Shown here: one piece after another, positions 55,548-64,000 of the stretch
Numbering within the stretch: position 1 is the first letter of the stretch
Layout of the letters: each line of letters opens with the position of its first letter
DNA from: Euglena gracilis
Taxonomy: Eukaryota > Euglenida > Euglenophyceae > Euglenales
Direction: 5' to 3'
Length of the DNA stretch: 64,000 nt
NCBI GenBank assembly: GCA_039621445.1
Contig: CP154956.1
Coordinates: 27,720,667-27,784,666 of the forward strand
Program-made: the position numbers and the translations under genes
The notes under the pieces: model-generated
Told to the model about the DNA's origin: nothing
Databases searched by the model: none
What the model saw: only the letters and a program-made list of their open reading frames with translations

Positions 55548-56142
55548 TGTCCGCCACTCCCTGTCGTTGTGCTCCAAGGCAACCTAGCCTTCTGTCGTGT
55601 TGTAGAGTGCCCCCGACCCGCCTCACCCGTTGAGGACCACCCGGCCTCTCAACCGCACGCCGATTTTTCATGACAGCGATTTTTGCTTCTTGCTCGGGGT
55701 TGCCACAGATGCCCTAATGGAAAACGTGCCTGAACACAGATGCCTTAATGGAAAACGTGTCATTGCCACAAATGCCCTCATTGAAAACGTGTTCATGACC
55801 ACGAATTTCAGGGCAGGCATTTGGCGGGCTGAACACGTTTTTAAGGTGGTGCCGACCCCACCCGGGGCGGGGGGGTGCCTGCCTGGGCAGGCACTCCAAG
55901 GCACTCTCGATCCGACCCCCCTCCCCCCTCCGGGGGGGGGGGTAGGGCACACGGCCAAAAGTGCCCTAACATAGACCCTGGTGCCGAAGGCGCCGGGGAG
56001 CCAAAAATGACCTATTTTCAACGAAATGTGCCTGGGCGCAGGCTGAAATCCGACCCCCCCAGGGGGGGGGGTAGTGCCTGCCTGCAGGCACCCCAAGGCA
56101 CCCCGGACCCCCAGGGTTGGTAAAAAACAGCCTGTTCTGGAT

Positions 56143-58566
56143 TTCTCAAAGTAATTGACGGCAGATTGGACTGGGGACTTGAATGGATGGCAGACTGGGT
56201 GTGTGGCAGACATGGTGCAGGTCGACGTAAAAATGGAAACAAGCAGCATCATAAATGTATCTGCAAAAGCCCACTATCTCGGATGCAGAGAATATTTAAT
56301 GTTTAATTTTTGTAGTGGGTTGGTTTGTATGAAAGTAGTGGGACTTAATAATTGGATATGTGTAACATTAAAATTGGTGCATTATGCTTTCTGAGGAAAA
56401 AATGAAACACATACTCTTGAACCAAGGATTGCGGGTGCGCAATTTTAAAATTTTGGAACTCAATATGTTTTTGAAGGAAGGCGTCGAAAAGTCACAGGGG
56501 TTAAACGTCATCCGTGTAACTTCCAATCCAATGACACGAAAATAATCGGCCGTGCGGGTTGAAGTTGAAGCAAAGACATGCACATTTGCACACGGAGTAG
56601 AGACAAATTCTGTCAGAGGATGTATCCATTGTACAACACCAATCAAGTTGTAACATTTCTGCATACACAGTGGTCGGTGTGCGCAATCGCATGTGAACTG
56701 TTTAAGAAAACAATTCCGCAAACGGAGTTGAAACAAATGGTTCATCAAAGCCATTGTTCTTCGTCGCACATCGCACACTGTTCTCATTCATGAACCTTAT
56801 CTCATGACCCTGCTCCTGTAAACTCCATTGTGAGATCACAGTGACCCCCCTCCAATATGACCCCCCCCCCCAATTCAACCCCACCCAAGTATAAAACCTC
56901 CCCTGGGGATCTTGAAATTTTTGCACAAAAACAGTAGTTCTTGCTGTGCATCCAGCAGTTCAGGCACTCACCACATACGAGCGCCACACAGTTCGGCACA
57001 TGCCCTGTGGTGGAACGTCGTGGATGCACCTGTCGCTTGCGCACATGCACCTTCAGTTTTTTTGGTGCAAGAGGTTAGTGAGGACGAAATATTCCACAAT
57101 TCTTGCCTGCTGCGAGTACATACATGTACATATGTATACAAACATGCATGCATATCTGTGTGTATGGCAGGGATTTACCAGTTATTCCCCCAAGAGGGTC
57201 CATTAATAGTAAAAATCGGGGCGGGATCCAACGTTTTGATGATGGTGTTCATAAATGAGCACACTGACCATTTCCACAAATGCACAGGTGGTCGGTGTGT
57301 GCAAATGCACAAATGGACCTCCATTTCAGAAATTTCTCTCATATTTGGCATAACCCCACCCCCCAAATAACGGGGCGGGGTGCCCCGTTACTGGCACCAT
57401 CTTTTTGACCTTCCCCCCTGCCCCGTTATTTGGGAAATACGGAGGTGGTAAGTGTGCACAAAGACGTACACCCACCACCCACTGTATTTGTGGAAGTGGT
57501 CGATGTGCATAAATGCGCACACCAACCACTTGTGTATTTGTTCAAGTGGTTGGGGTGGGAATCTGGGCAAATGGTTGGTGTGTGCAAATGCGAACAATAA
57601 CCATCCCTAATTCAGCCGAAGGAGTGGAAAATATGCTGCCATTATTAACAATATGAAACATATCACCTTTTTAGTTTAGCTGGTCAAGGTTGGGGCAACC
57701 CGCCGCTCATGCGGCGCTTGGATGTGCACAGCGTACCACCATGTGCAGCACAACCAACCGCTTGTGCCCTGTCATTGGAACCATCTTTTTCGGCCTTCCC
57801 CCCGCCCCGTTATTCGGGCACTGCCACTCAAAGGGCACTGCCCCGTTATTTGGGGGGGGTTTACACACATCTTGGTCCATTAAAAGCGGCAGAGTTCCAA
57901 GAGGTTTTTTTATGCCACAATCATCGTCCCGGAATTGCGAAATGTGTAAGTCACAACTCTTTTTTGAGGCAGGTGATTAGCAGTCTAGGATGTTCGTAAA
58001 AAAATTGGTTTGCGCATTTCCGAACACCAACAGCAAAAAAATACAAAGGTGCAAGGTCGGCCACCTCAGACTTTGTTCAATGGACTCTTTGGCATTTTTT
58101 TTGTCAGACGGGTGGAAATTATTTTTGAGACATATTTGTCACTTCTTGAGACGAAAATGGAAGTCTTTTTGAGACAGATGGATGGAAGAATTTCTTTGCA
58201 ACCCGCTGTCGAACCAGTCAAAGAGTGGCTGCTCCTCAAATGATCATTCTAATGGTTTTTGATTTTTTGTTTGTTTCTCAGAACACTTTTTTCATCTTTA
58301 ATGCACTGGCCCTGAAAAATAAGTGGATGCCCCTGTGGCCCCTTTCGAGAAGGACCCCCAGAAAATGCACAGTTAGTAATTTTGTTCTTTAACTCTGTCA
58401 TTTTATTTTTCAAATTTGCTTTTAAAGATAAAACACACACAATGTTTACACTTATTTTTTTTTAAGCTTATTGAATGAGGGCCTGTCCTCCCCTGAACAC
58501 AGAAAATCAAAATTTGGATTCGTTTCTGAGGAGGGGGTGATTTTCTCATGGGGTGTCCTAACTTGA
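56143..58566. other. Gene-free intronic stretch
   Basis: Low in G-tracts up to about 56830. About 57240-57590 has loosely repeated 'ggtcggtgtgtgcaaatgca' motifs in both orientations. 57350-57440 and 57775-57855 share 'gccccgttatttggg' inverted motifs, probably a small element. No exon was recognised. Confidence 0.4.
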
Positions 58567-58568
58567 TA

Positions 58569-58784
58569 CCCTCACCCCCCCTCAAAGTGGCCACCCTCCA
58601 GGCACCGTGGGACCCCAAAATGGCCACTCTGGCAGGGGGGACACTTTGGGGGGGGGGTCAAGTTTTGGCCTCCGGTGCCTTTGGCGCCAAAGGAAAATGG
58701 CCAGTTTGGGGGGGGGGTAACCTGAAATTTGCCAATTTTTTTGGCCACTTTGGGGGGAGGGACACTTTGAGGAGGGGGTGATGG
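58569..58784. mobile_element. TA-flanked MITE, 216 bp
   Basis: Third copy of the CCCTCACCCCC family, TA at 58567-58568 and 58785-58786. Confidence 0.7.
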
Positions 58785-58786
58785 TA

Positions 58787-59254
58787 AATTGAAATGTCTC
58801 CAATGCATTTTTTTTTGTACGGATGTGGGCACAGGGGGGATGCGGGGGAGACACGGTTGCCCAAATAGGACCCTCCAAATAAGACCCCCAAGTTTAAGAT
58901 CCCCCCCGGGCCGAGCGAGCAAAAATCCAATCAATACACCCCATTTGTTATCTCCCTTATGGCGCGGTGGGACAGTGACAAATGTCCTTGAAAACTTATT
59001 GAAAACCCCATTGCTGGATGTTCTGATTTGTTGGGATTTTAGGATGAAAATCCTGTGAAGTTTCAATACCAATGTACACATGGTGCGAAGCGCCAAAGTA
59101 AAATTTTTCGTGTTTTGGAGGGATTTGGGCTTTCCAGCAGCAGACTCCAAAATAGCACCACAACACACCCACTTCAATGTTGTGCGCTCTTGCAATTTTT
59201 TTTATTTGTCTGTTTTGACCTCGTGCTTCACTTTTGTTAAGTGACTATTTTGTT
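58787..59254. other. Gene-free stretch
   Basis: No exon or repeat boundary was recognised. Confidence 0.35.
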
Positions 59255-59262
59255 ATCTGATC

Positions 59263-59782
59263 CAGGCTTCTTTTTAAGGAAGTGCGCACCCCCCGGGGGG
59301 GGGGAGTGCTATGGGCAGGCAGGGGGGGGGGTAGGGGAGGTTCGGCAGCAACCCCCCCCTCGGCACGGCAAAATGGGGACCCCCCCCCTCGTCAGCCGAC
59401 CCCTCGGCACGGCATGCCGAACCATGCCAATGAATTTTCCTTTGGGACATTCCGGCTGTCTGCCACGGTGGGCCTCCCCCTGGGGGGCTGATCCCCTCGG
59501 CACGGCAAAAATGGGGACCCCCCCCCCCGGTGGCCGAGGGTCCTCGTCAGACGTGCCGAACCTCCAGGGCATTTTCGACCCCTGGGGAGGGGGGGTTGGG
59601 TGTTTGGGTGGGCAGTGCTATAGCACACCCCCAGTGCCTTTGGCTCCGGGCCTGAAAATGGCCGATTTTCAAGGTAAATTTGCCTGGGTCGGCAGGAACC
59701 GGGGTCCAGAACCGACCAGGCCTGCTATGGGCAGTCACCCCTTGCAGAAGGCCCCCCCCCTGGGTTGGTAAAAAGAAACCTG
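59263..59782. mobile_element. hAT-like MITE, 520 bp, near-perfect 8-bp TSD
   Basis: Ends CAGGCTTCTTTTTAAGG and GGTAAAAAGAAACCTG, flanked by ATCTGATC (59255-59262) and ATCTGAAC (59783-59790), 7 of 8 matching. The interior has repeated CCCCTCGGCACGGCA motifs and G/C tracts. Confidence 0.7.
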
Positions 59783-59790
59783 ATCTGAAC

Positions 59791-60690
59791 ATGTTTTCTT
59801 TTCAATTCCAACCATGAACCCCAAATGGTTGAAAAGTTCACACCAACCCCGCCCCAAATTACCCAAAATATTGCTCCAAGTTCCCCAAACCCTGACCCCA
59901 ACAAAACGTTGGCCCCCCTCCAGTAATTAAAATGGGCTTCATGGTTTTCTCTTTTTCATTGTTTGCATCTTTTCCATGGATGCTGAAATTTGTTCCACTG
60001 GCCATAATTTTGGGTGAATAAATGCCGATATCTCTGAAATTGAGCCAATATTTTGGGCACGAGGTTGCAATTCTTGAGAACAGCTGTAATGTTGTCAAAG
60101 CATTCCAAAATAATTTTTTTCCGGCTTTGTGCCAAAATTCCACCAGTTGGATAGGAAATCTTGAGAAAAATACTGCGTTCATTCTGTGCTTTTTTGGGTT
60201 TCCTGATAAATTTGCTTCGAAAATTTCCGTTGCGACAAAAGTTCCCACAAATCCCTTGTCATTTTTGAATTTCCAGGGATAAAAAGTTGGGCATTTTTGA
60301 AATCAGAAGTTCCAAAAGGCAGGAGAATTATGCTTCTGGAATACTTGCAATGACGAGACCCCTAAAATTTACAACGACGAGACCCCTAAAATTTGTTAAA
60401 ATTGAACTGGCACTGTTTTGAAGTTTTTTTTTTTCGGTGGGACCATGCACAACCCCCCCCCCCCTTCTGCACAACCCCCCTCCCTTCTGAAAGGATTGCA
60501 CAATATAATGGAGAGGAATATAAAAATGCATTGCACGGTGCAAACGTGACTCTCCACTTTCCCACTGCCACTGGATTTAAAAATCGAATGAACAGTAAAC
60601 CGGAATTTTTTTCTGGTTTTGCTGGTTGCATCCTGGTTTCTGTTTCTTGAGACATTTTTTTTTTTGCATCACCACCACTATGGAGCAATT
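59791..60690. other. Gene-free stretch
   Basis: About 60345-60395 contains a short direct repeat of 'acgagacccctaaaattt'. No gene is supported. Confidence 0.35.
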
Positions 60691-60813
60691 TGCGTTGTAT
60701 GCAAATGCACCGCAGCAAAATATTTGTTGTGCGCCGAGTGCGCTGCCTTTGAAAGTGCGCTTTGTGGCCCCTGTGTGATTTTTTTTTTGATATTTGTGCA
60801 CCGCAAGCACTGC
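60691..60813 (+). CDS. Possible B-box-type zinc-finger fragment
   Basis: The plus frame open from 60619 to 60876 encodes CVVCKCTAAKYLLCAEC, then ESALCGPC and HRKHC. The spacing C-x2-C, C-x2-C, C-x2-C, H-x2-H is like that of B-box or related zinc fingers. The stretch VIFFLIF between the last Cys pair and the His pair is unusual and coincides with a T-run. There is no clear start or splice site. It could be an exon of a separate gene, a captured fragment, or chance in a cysteine-prone sequence. Confidence 0.3.
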
Positions 60814-61775
60814 GTCTTAACAATTTATTTCTGTGCATTGTGGATGCACAACTGCATTTATGAGAATCCAAAATGAGAATTTCTTTCAAAATCAGCAAAA
60901 TCATTAGTAGAACCACATGAAAACACCACAAGGCAGGTTTTTAGGGTTTTTGAGGTATTTTAAGAATTCTGAGTTTTTTAAGGCGTTTAATTTCCAAGGG
61001 CAGCCAAAGGGCCATCCAGGCATCGAACCAACGTCGGTCTAGATTGAAAATCAAAAAGTCAGAAAGCAGACCTTTTTTGAGTTTTGGGTAGATAAACAAT
61101 GTTCCAGCGATCCCAGACTTTTTTTACCCCTGGAGCTGGCTTGTTGCCGAGGCTTTGTGAATTCTTTTTTGCAGAAAGATTTTGCATTTTCTTTTCTCTC
61201 TTGTTTTTTTATTAAGCTTGGAAACTTTTCAAAACATTTTTAAAGGTTTTTTTTTAAAAAAAAGTTTTTAAAGATTTTTAAAAGCTTTAAGGCACCTTAA
61301 AATGCCTGGTCAATGGTCGCTGCAAACATGAATGAAGAACTCACCAATAATGAAAGTTAACATAATATGATTTGTGACCTGTGGGTGAGGGGTCCCCCCC
61401 CCAGGGAAGTGGTGTTTTTGGCTGATTTCCTCCTGAGGGGTTTGCCCCCCTTTTTTTGTGCAAATTGCCAAGTTTTTTTTTTTGAATATGGACAAAAGCT
61501 TTCTTGGCGTTTGAGAGTGGAGATGCTCACTTTCCCAAAGAACGTCCATTTTTTCTTGACATTCTCTCCCAGAAAGGCAATGATGTGCTGGATAAACTCA
61601 ATTTTTTGTTCTCTTTTGCCCAGAGATGAGCAACAATCTCTGCCAACAGTCAAGATGTGCCATGTAGTGCAACAAAGTCACATGTTTTAGCACAATTTTT
61701 CAAAAAATTTCAAATGTTGTCGTGCGTTCTCCCGGGAAATTCATGTTTAAATGTGTTCTTTTTTTTCATCCGCAG
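60814..61775. other. Gene-free stretch before LRR exons
   Basis: A/T-tract rich, with a TTTAAAA block at 61230-61290. It ends with a pyrimidine tract and CATCCGCAG acceptor at 61775. Confidence 0.4.
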
Positions 61776-61806
61776 CGTAACCCATTCAATATCTCGAATG
61801 GAATAA
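61776..61806 (+). CDS. LRR gene, exon 4 (short; boundaries tentative)
   Basis: Starts after TTTTTTTTCATCCGCAG in phase 0, reading RNPFNISNGI. A phase-1 donor at A|GTTCTA (61806) would join it to the next exon and keep an LRR of normal spacing (ISTIPTTPFKKIKVLIL). Alternatively the frame runs on through SSIPIGLMSLEQ before a donor I cannot place. The first option fits phase, the second gives a fuller LRR, so the end is open. Confidence 0.45.
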
Positions 61807-61934
61807 GTTCTATCCCCATAGGGTTAATGTCACTGGAGCAATGCCACCGACCGAAAGTTCCATTTTGGGAGCACACAGGACACATTTCTGCTGTTGGTTT
61901 TGGTTCTTCCTTGACCTTTTGCGCACCCTCACAG

Positions 61935-62041
61935 GCACAATTCCGACGACGCCATTCAAGAAGATCAAAGTGCTTATTTTATCAAACAGTAAATTCTACG
62001 GGACCATCCCTGACCACTGGCAGGCGATGGCTGACTTGAAG
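61935..62041 (+). CDS. LRR gene, exon 5
   Basis: Acceptor GCACCCTCACAG, then TIPTTPFKKIKVLILSNSKF and YGTIPDHWQAMADLK, ending AAG|GTGTCA in phase 0. These are plant-type LRR units (LxxLxLxxNxxxGxIP). Confidence 0.7.
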
Positions 62042-62662
62042 GTGTCACCATTTTTTTGTTTTTATTGTTTTTGCAGTTTGTTTTTGAGGGGGTTAATGCC
62101 CTTTAAGACAGGACTTCTTGTGCAAGCACAGTTTCTTCCTGGATCGGGGAAAAAATAACAACTATCAATTTTTTTGGTTGTGAACCAGGGCGTCGCTTAA
62201 GCTGAAAGGCACCCCATTCCCTGGGGGGGGGGGGGGTCCAGCCAGCCAGCCAGCAGCTTTTTTCCAGCCTCAGCCCCCTCCTCCCGATCGCTTTATTTAT
62301 TTTTCAGAGGAAGGCAATGTATTCTTTTGGCTTTTGGGAGTGCAAAATGGGCTGAAAACGGGCGAAAATGGGTCAGAAGGGGCTGGCTAGGGCAAGTTTT
62401 GGGTCAAAGAATTTTTTTGGCATAATTGGCTTTTTGGGCATTTTTGCAGTTTCGATTTTCTTTGGTACCCAGGTCGACCCCAGTCGGGGATATGTTCCAG
62501 CCGAAATCCTCTGGAGGGGGGTCAGCAGCCTTTTTCCAACCAGCCCAAATTTTCCAGCCTCTGAGCTGGACTTCTTTTTGCAACTCTTTTTTTTTGCATT
62601 TTTTTCTCCCTATCCAAGACGTCAAAAGACTGAAAACCCTGAATGAAACTCTTCCATTGCAG
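62042..62662. other. LRR gene intron with G-tract insert
   Basis: GTGTCA...TTGCAG intron of 621 bp. About 62195-62300 is a G-tract block that starts CAGGGCGTCGCTTAAG, MITE-like but without an identified partner end. Confidence 0.55.
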
Positions 62663-62792
62663 GTGCTTATTCTCAATGGCTGCTCCGGCATCGGGTCTGG
62701 CCCAAGTTGCAAACTGCATGGCACCATCCCTTCTTCGATGTACACTTTACCAAATCTATTCCTTTGGTCCGTGCAACAAAACAACCTGAATG
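62663..62792 (+). CDS. LRR gene, exon 6
   Basis: Acceptor CTCTTCCATTGCAG, phase 0, reading VLILNGCSGIGSGPSCKLHG, then TIPSSMYTLPNLFLWSVQQN and NLN. It ends AATG|GTGTGT in phase 1. It follows exon 5 without a gap in the repeat (…ADLK|VLIL…). Confidence 0.8.
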
Positions 62793-62913
62793 GTGTGTTT
62801 GCATCCCTGTTGTTTTCGAGGTTGAATGCTTGCTTGTTTCTGTTTTTTTTTGCATTTTTTGTCTGTCTGTTTTTCTTCTTCATAATTTCTTCCGTATGCT
62901 TGCTCTTTGTCAG

Positions 62914-63048
62914 GAACGCTTGGCGATTTCCAAAACATGAAGAAGTTGAGGGAAGCCCATTTCAATGACAACAAGCTCACTGGAGAAGTGCCCATGTCTG
63001 CGTACACCCAATTCTCTAAGCCAGTCATTCGTGAAAACGCAACAAGAG
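62914..63048 (+). CDS. LRR gene, exon 7
   Basis: Acceptor GCTCTTTGTCAG, phase 1, continuing NLNG as TLGDFQNMKKLREAHFNDNK then LTGEVPMSAYTQFSKPVI. It ends AAGAG|GTATTG in phase 1. It is flanked by clear intron sequence on both sides. Confidence 0.8.
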
Positions 63049-63140
63049 GTATTGCCCCAGCCCTTGTGCTCCTCCCTCAATTTCCCCAATAAACCTCGAA
63101 GAGGAGCTCAGCAAAGTTAATGGGTCACAAAAAGAAATGT

Positions 63141-63202
63141 CACACGCACGGGCGCGCGTGCGCGCACACGCACGCACGCACGCACGCACACACACACGCA
63201 CG

Positions 63203-63241
<39 letters not shown>
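63141..63241. repeat. CA/CG dinucleotide-type microsatellite in LRR intron
   Basis: CACG and CA repeats, ending in a long pure CA run, inside the intron 63049-63294. Confidence 0.95.
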
Positions 63242-63243
<2 letters not shown>

Positions 63244-63294
63244 TCACTCACTCACCTCACACCGATACACAATGCTTTTTGTTCATTTTTTCAG

Positions 63295-63404
63295 TTAATG
63301 ATCAGCGAAGGCAAACAGTGCCATTTTCTGTTCTTGGCCTGTCAGATAATGGTGTTCTCCGAGGTTTCTCAGGCGCAACAAAAAGTTGTCCCCCCTGCTT
63401 ATAA
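63295..63404 (+). CDS. LRR gene, exon 8 (possibly last)
   Basis: Acceptor GTTCATTTTTTCAG, phase 1, reading VNDQRRQTVPFSVLGLSDNG and then VLRGFSGATKSCPPCL with a TAA stop at 63402-63404. A donor at AATG|GTGTTC (63350) would instead continue the LRR domain beyond, so the true end may lie outside the window. No transmembrane segment has been reached by this point. Confidence 0.6.
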
Positions 63405-64000
63405 GCCCCAAGGTTTATTATTTGATCCGGTTGGTGTGTCAGCCGAAGGGGAGGGGATCATGAGCGGGGGTTTGCTTTCTAAGTCAAGGAATTGTTGATG
63501 AAAATCCGACCCCCCCAAATGACCCCCCAAACTCCCCCAAATTGGAAAAATTCGTCAAAAGTGATGTTTTCCCTTGTGGTCGACCACATAAAAAATGACA
63601 AAATATCGCATTTGGAGGGGTTAAGGGCCAAAAAAAGTCACGCCTGAAGCCATTTGTGTTCTGTTTTTTTTTTTTTTTTACCAGGGGAGGGGTTTATAAG
63701 TCATCCGTGGTTGGCCCAAGGGGGTTTCTAAGGGGAGTTTGCAAACAATGAAATAAGTCTCCAAAAGCCCACCTGATGACAGATTTTGATCTGTGACACA
63801 CCGATAAAATGAAAGTAAAATCTGGCGTCAAGTGATTATTATGGGGTCTGTGCAATGGCTGGGACAGCGCGGCACTGTGAACATGAACTGGCTTCCGAGC
63901 CAATTTTTTCGCACCTCTATAACTGGCGGGCTGCAAAATGTTTTCAGAAGATGCTATGCTTACAAGTCTTTCTGGGTATCCAGTGGCACCATTCCACATT
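63405..64000. other. Gene-free 3' flank or further LRR intron
   Basis: 63662-63681 is a T-run. Nothing else was recognised up to the window end. Confidence 0.35.

Larger units (their letters stand above)
54597..55840. mobile_element. TTAA-flanked PHD-bearing element, array copy 4
   Basis: 1244 bp, TTAA at 54593-54596 and 55841-55844, same termini as the other copies. Confidence 0.75.
38801..55970. repeat. Tandem array of about 3.05-kb units (one founder, four more)
   Basis: Founder 38801-44260 (interrupted by Mutator-like element 4), a 5'-truncated unit 44261-46690, then three full units 46691-49743 (3053 bp), 49744-52913 (3170 bp) and 52914-55970 (3057 bp). Each starts 'atgttatattatgttacatt', runs through C-tract, 'tatcattcggca' and 'aacaatcacaaatgcaacag' blocks, then a palindrome, the PHD-bearing TTAA element and a GC-tract block. 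Full units are almost identical outside homopolymers, so the array is young. The unit junction is 'gccctaac|atgttatatt'; the last unit instead runs on into the true end of a hAT-like element. Confidence 0.85.
54459..56134. mobile_element. hAT-like element hosting palindrome and PHD element, 1.68 kb
   Basis: Left end CAGGCTGTTTTTTTTACACA, right end GGTAAAAAACAGCCTG, flanked by TTCTGGAT (54451-54458 and 56135-56142). The left end with its TTCTGGAT flank is also present in every array unit (for example 45168-45177), but only this last unit keeps the right end. The TTAA element 54597-55840 is nested in it. So the array grew from a locus already containing this hAT-like insertion. Confidence 0.8.
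38778..61775 (+). other. Putative 23-kb intron of the LRR gene
   Basis: Inferred from matching LRR pieces on the same strand at both sides and a phase-0 join from TCT|GT at 38777 to CGCAG|CGT at 61776. It contains the 3-kb tandem array, Mutator-like element 4, a TA-flanked MITE and two hAT-like elements. If it is not an intron, the gene has been broken by these insertions. Confidence 0.55.

Noticed and set aside
61015-61050. ATCGAACC, a possible tRNA B-box on the minus strand
   Set aside because: One mismatch in the core and no tRNA fold around it.
62195-62310. G-tract block in the LRR intron as a complete hAT-like MITE
   Set aside because: Only one CAGGG-type end was found, without a partner or duplicated flank.

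Overview
This window reads as nuclear DNA of a unicellular eukaryote. The supported coding pieces are split by GT...AG introns, their protein families (tandem RRM, leucine-rich repeat, PHD finger) are eukaryotic, and there are degenerate TTAGGG-type tracts. No bacterial-style operon, rRNA gene or CRISPR array is visible. The species cannot be named from the sequence. A striking base-composition feature is the hundreds of G or C homopolymers of 8-20 nt, almost all inside transposon-like repeats.

Two host genes appear to frame the window and point away from each other. On the minus strand, RRM-type RNA-binding exons lie at 30.7-30.9, 11.5-11.6, 7.0 and 3.2-3.35 kb (plus a stray RRM exon at 8.9 kb). 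Their splice phases fit, but the order of the last two is not what the protein order predicts. On the plus strand, a secreted leucine-rich-repeat protein starts at 38.1 kb, runs to 38.78 kb, and resumes at 61.8-63.4 kb with matching phases. The two largest introns (about 19 kb and 23 kb) are filled with mobile elements.

By comparing copies inside the window I could define exact element boundaries from target-site duplications (TSDs). (1) Four 3.4-5.9 kb Mutator-like elements (12724-16263, 17831-23382, 23646-29517, 40291-43713) have exact 9-bp TSDs, terminal repeats of roughly 170-190 bp built from GGTCGGGCCGACC palindromes, and one GGCTCCGTGCGGA end plus one GGCCCCG(G/A)GCGGA end each. (2) A second 9-bp-TSD family uses GTAGACTGG ends and AGTCGGCCGACTA palindromes (18411-19467, 33061-37198, 35903-36868). 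(3) hAT-like elements with 8-bp TSDs lie at 1976, 3776, 7189, 13145, 54459 and 59263. (4) TA-flanked and TTAA-flanked elements are also present. Several are nested, and their empty sites are preserved in sister copies. No transposase gene was recognised, so all look non-autonomous.

Inside the LRR intron (38.8-56.0 kb) is a young tandem array of about 3.05-kb units. Each full unit carries a TTAA-flanked element with a captured, now broken PHD-finger gene fragment. The first unit is split by a Mutator-like element holding about 35 units of a 71/88-bp minisatellite. Telomere-like TTAGGG tracts are found mainly inside two of the large Mutator-like elements.
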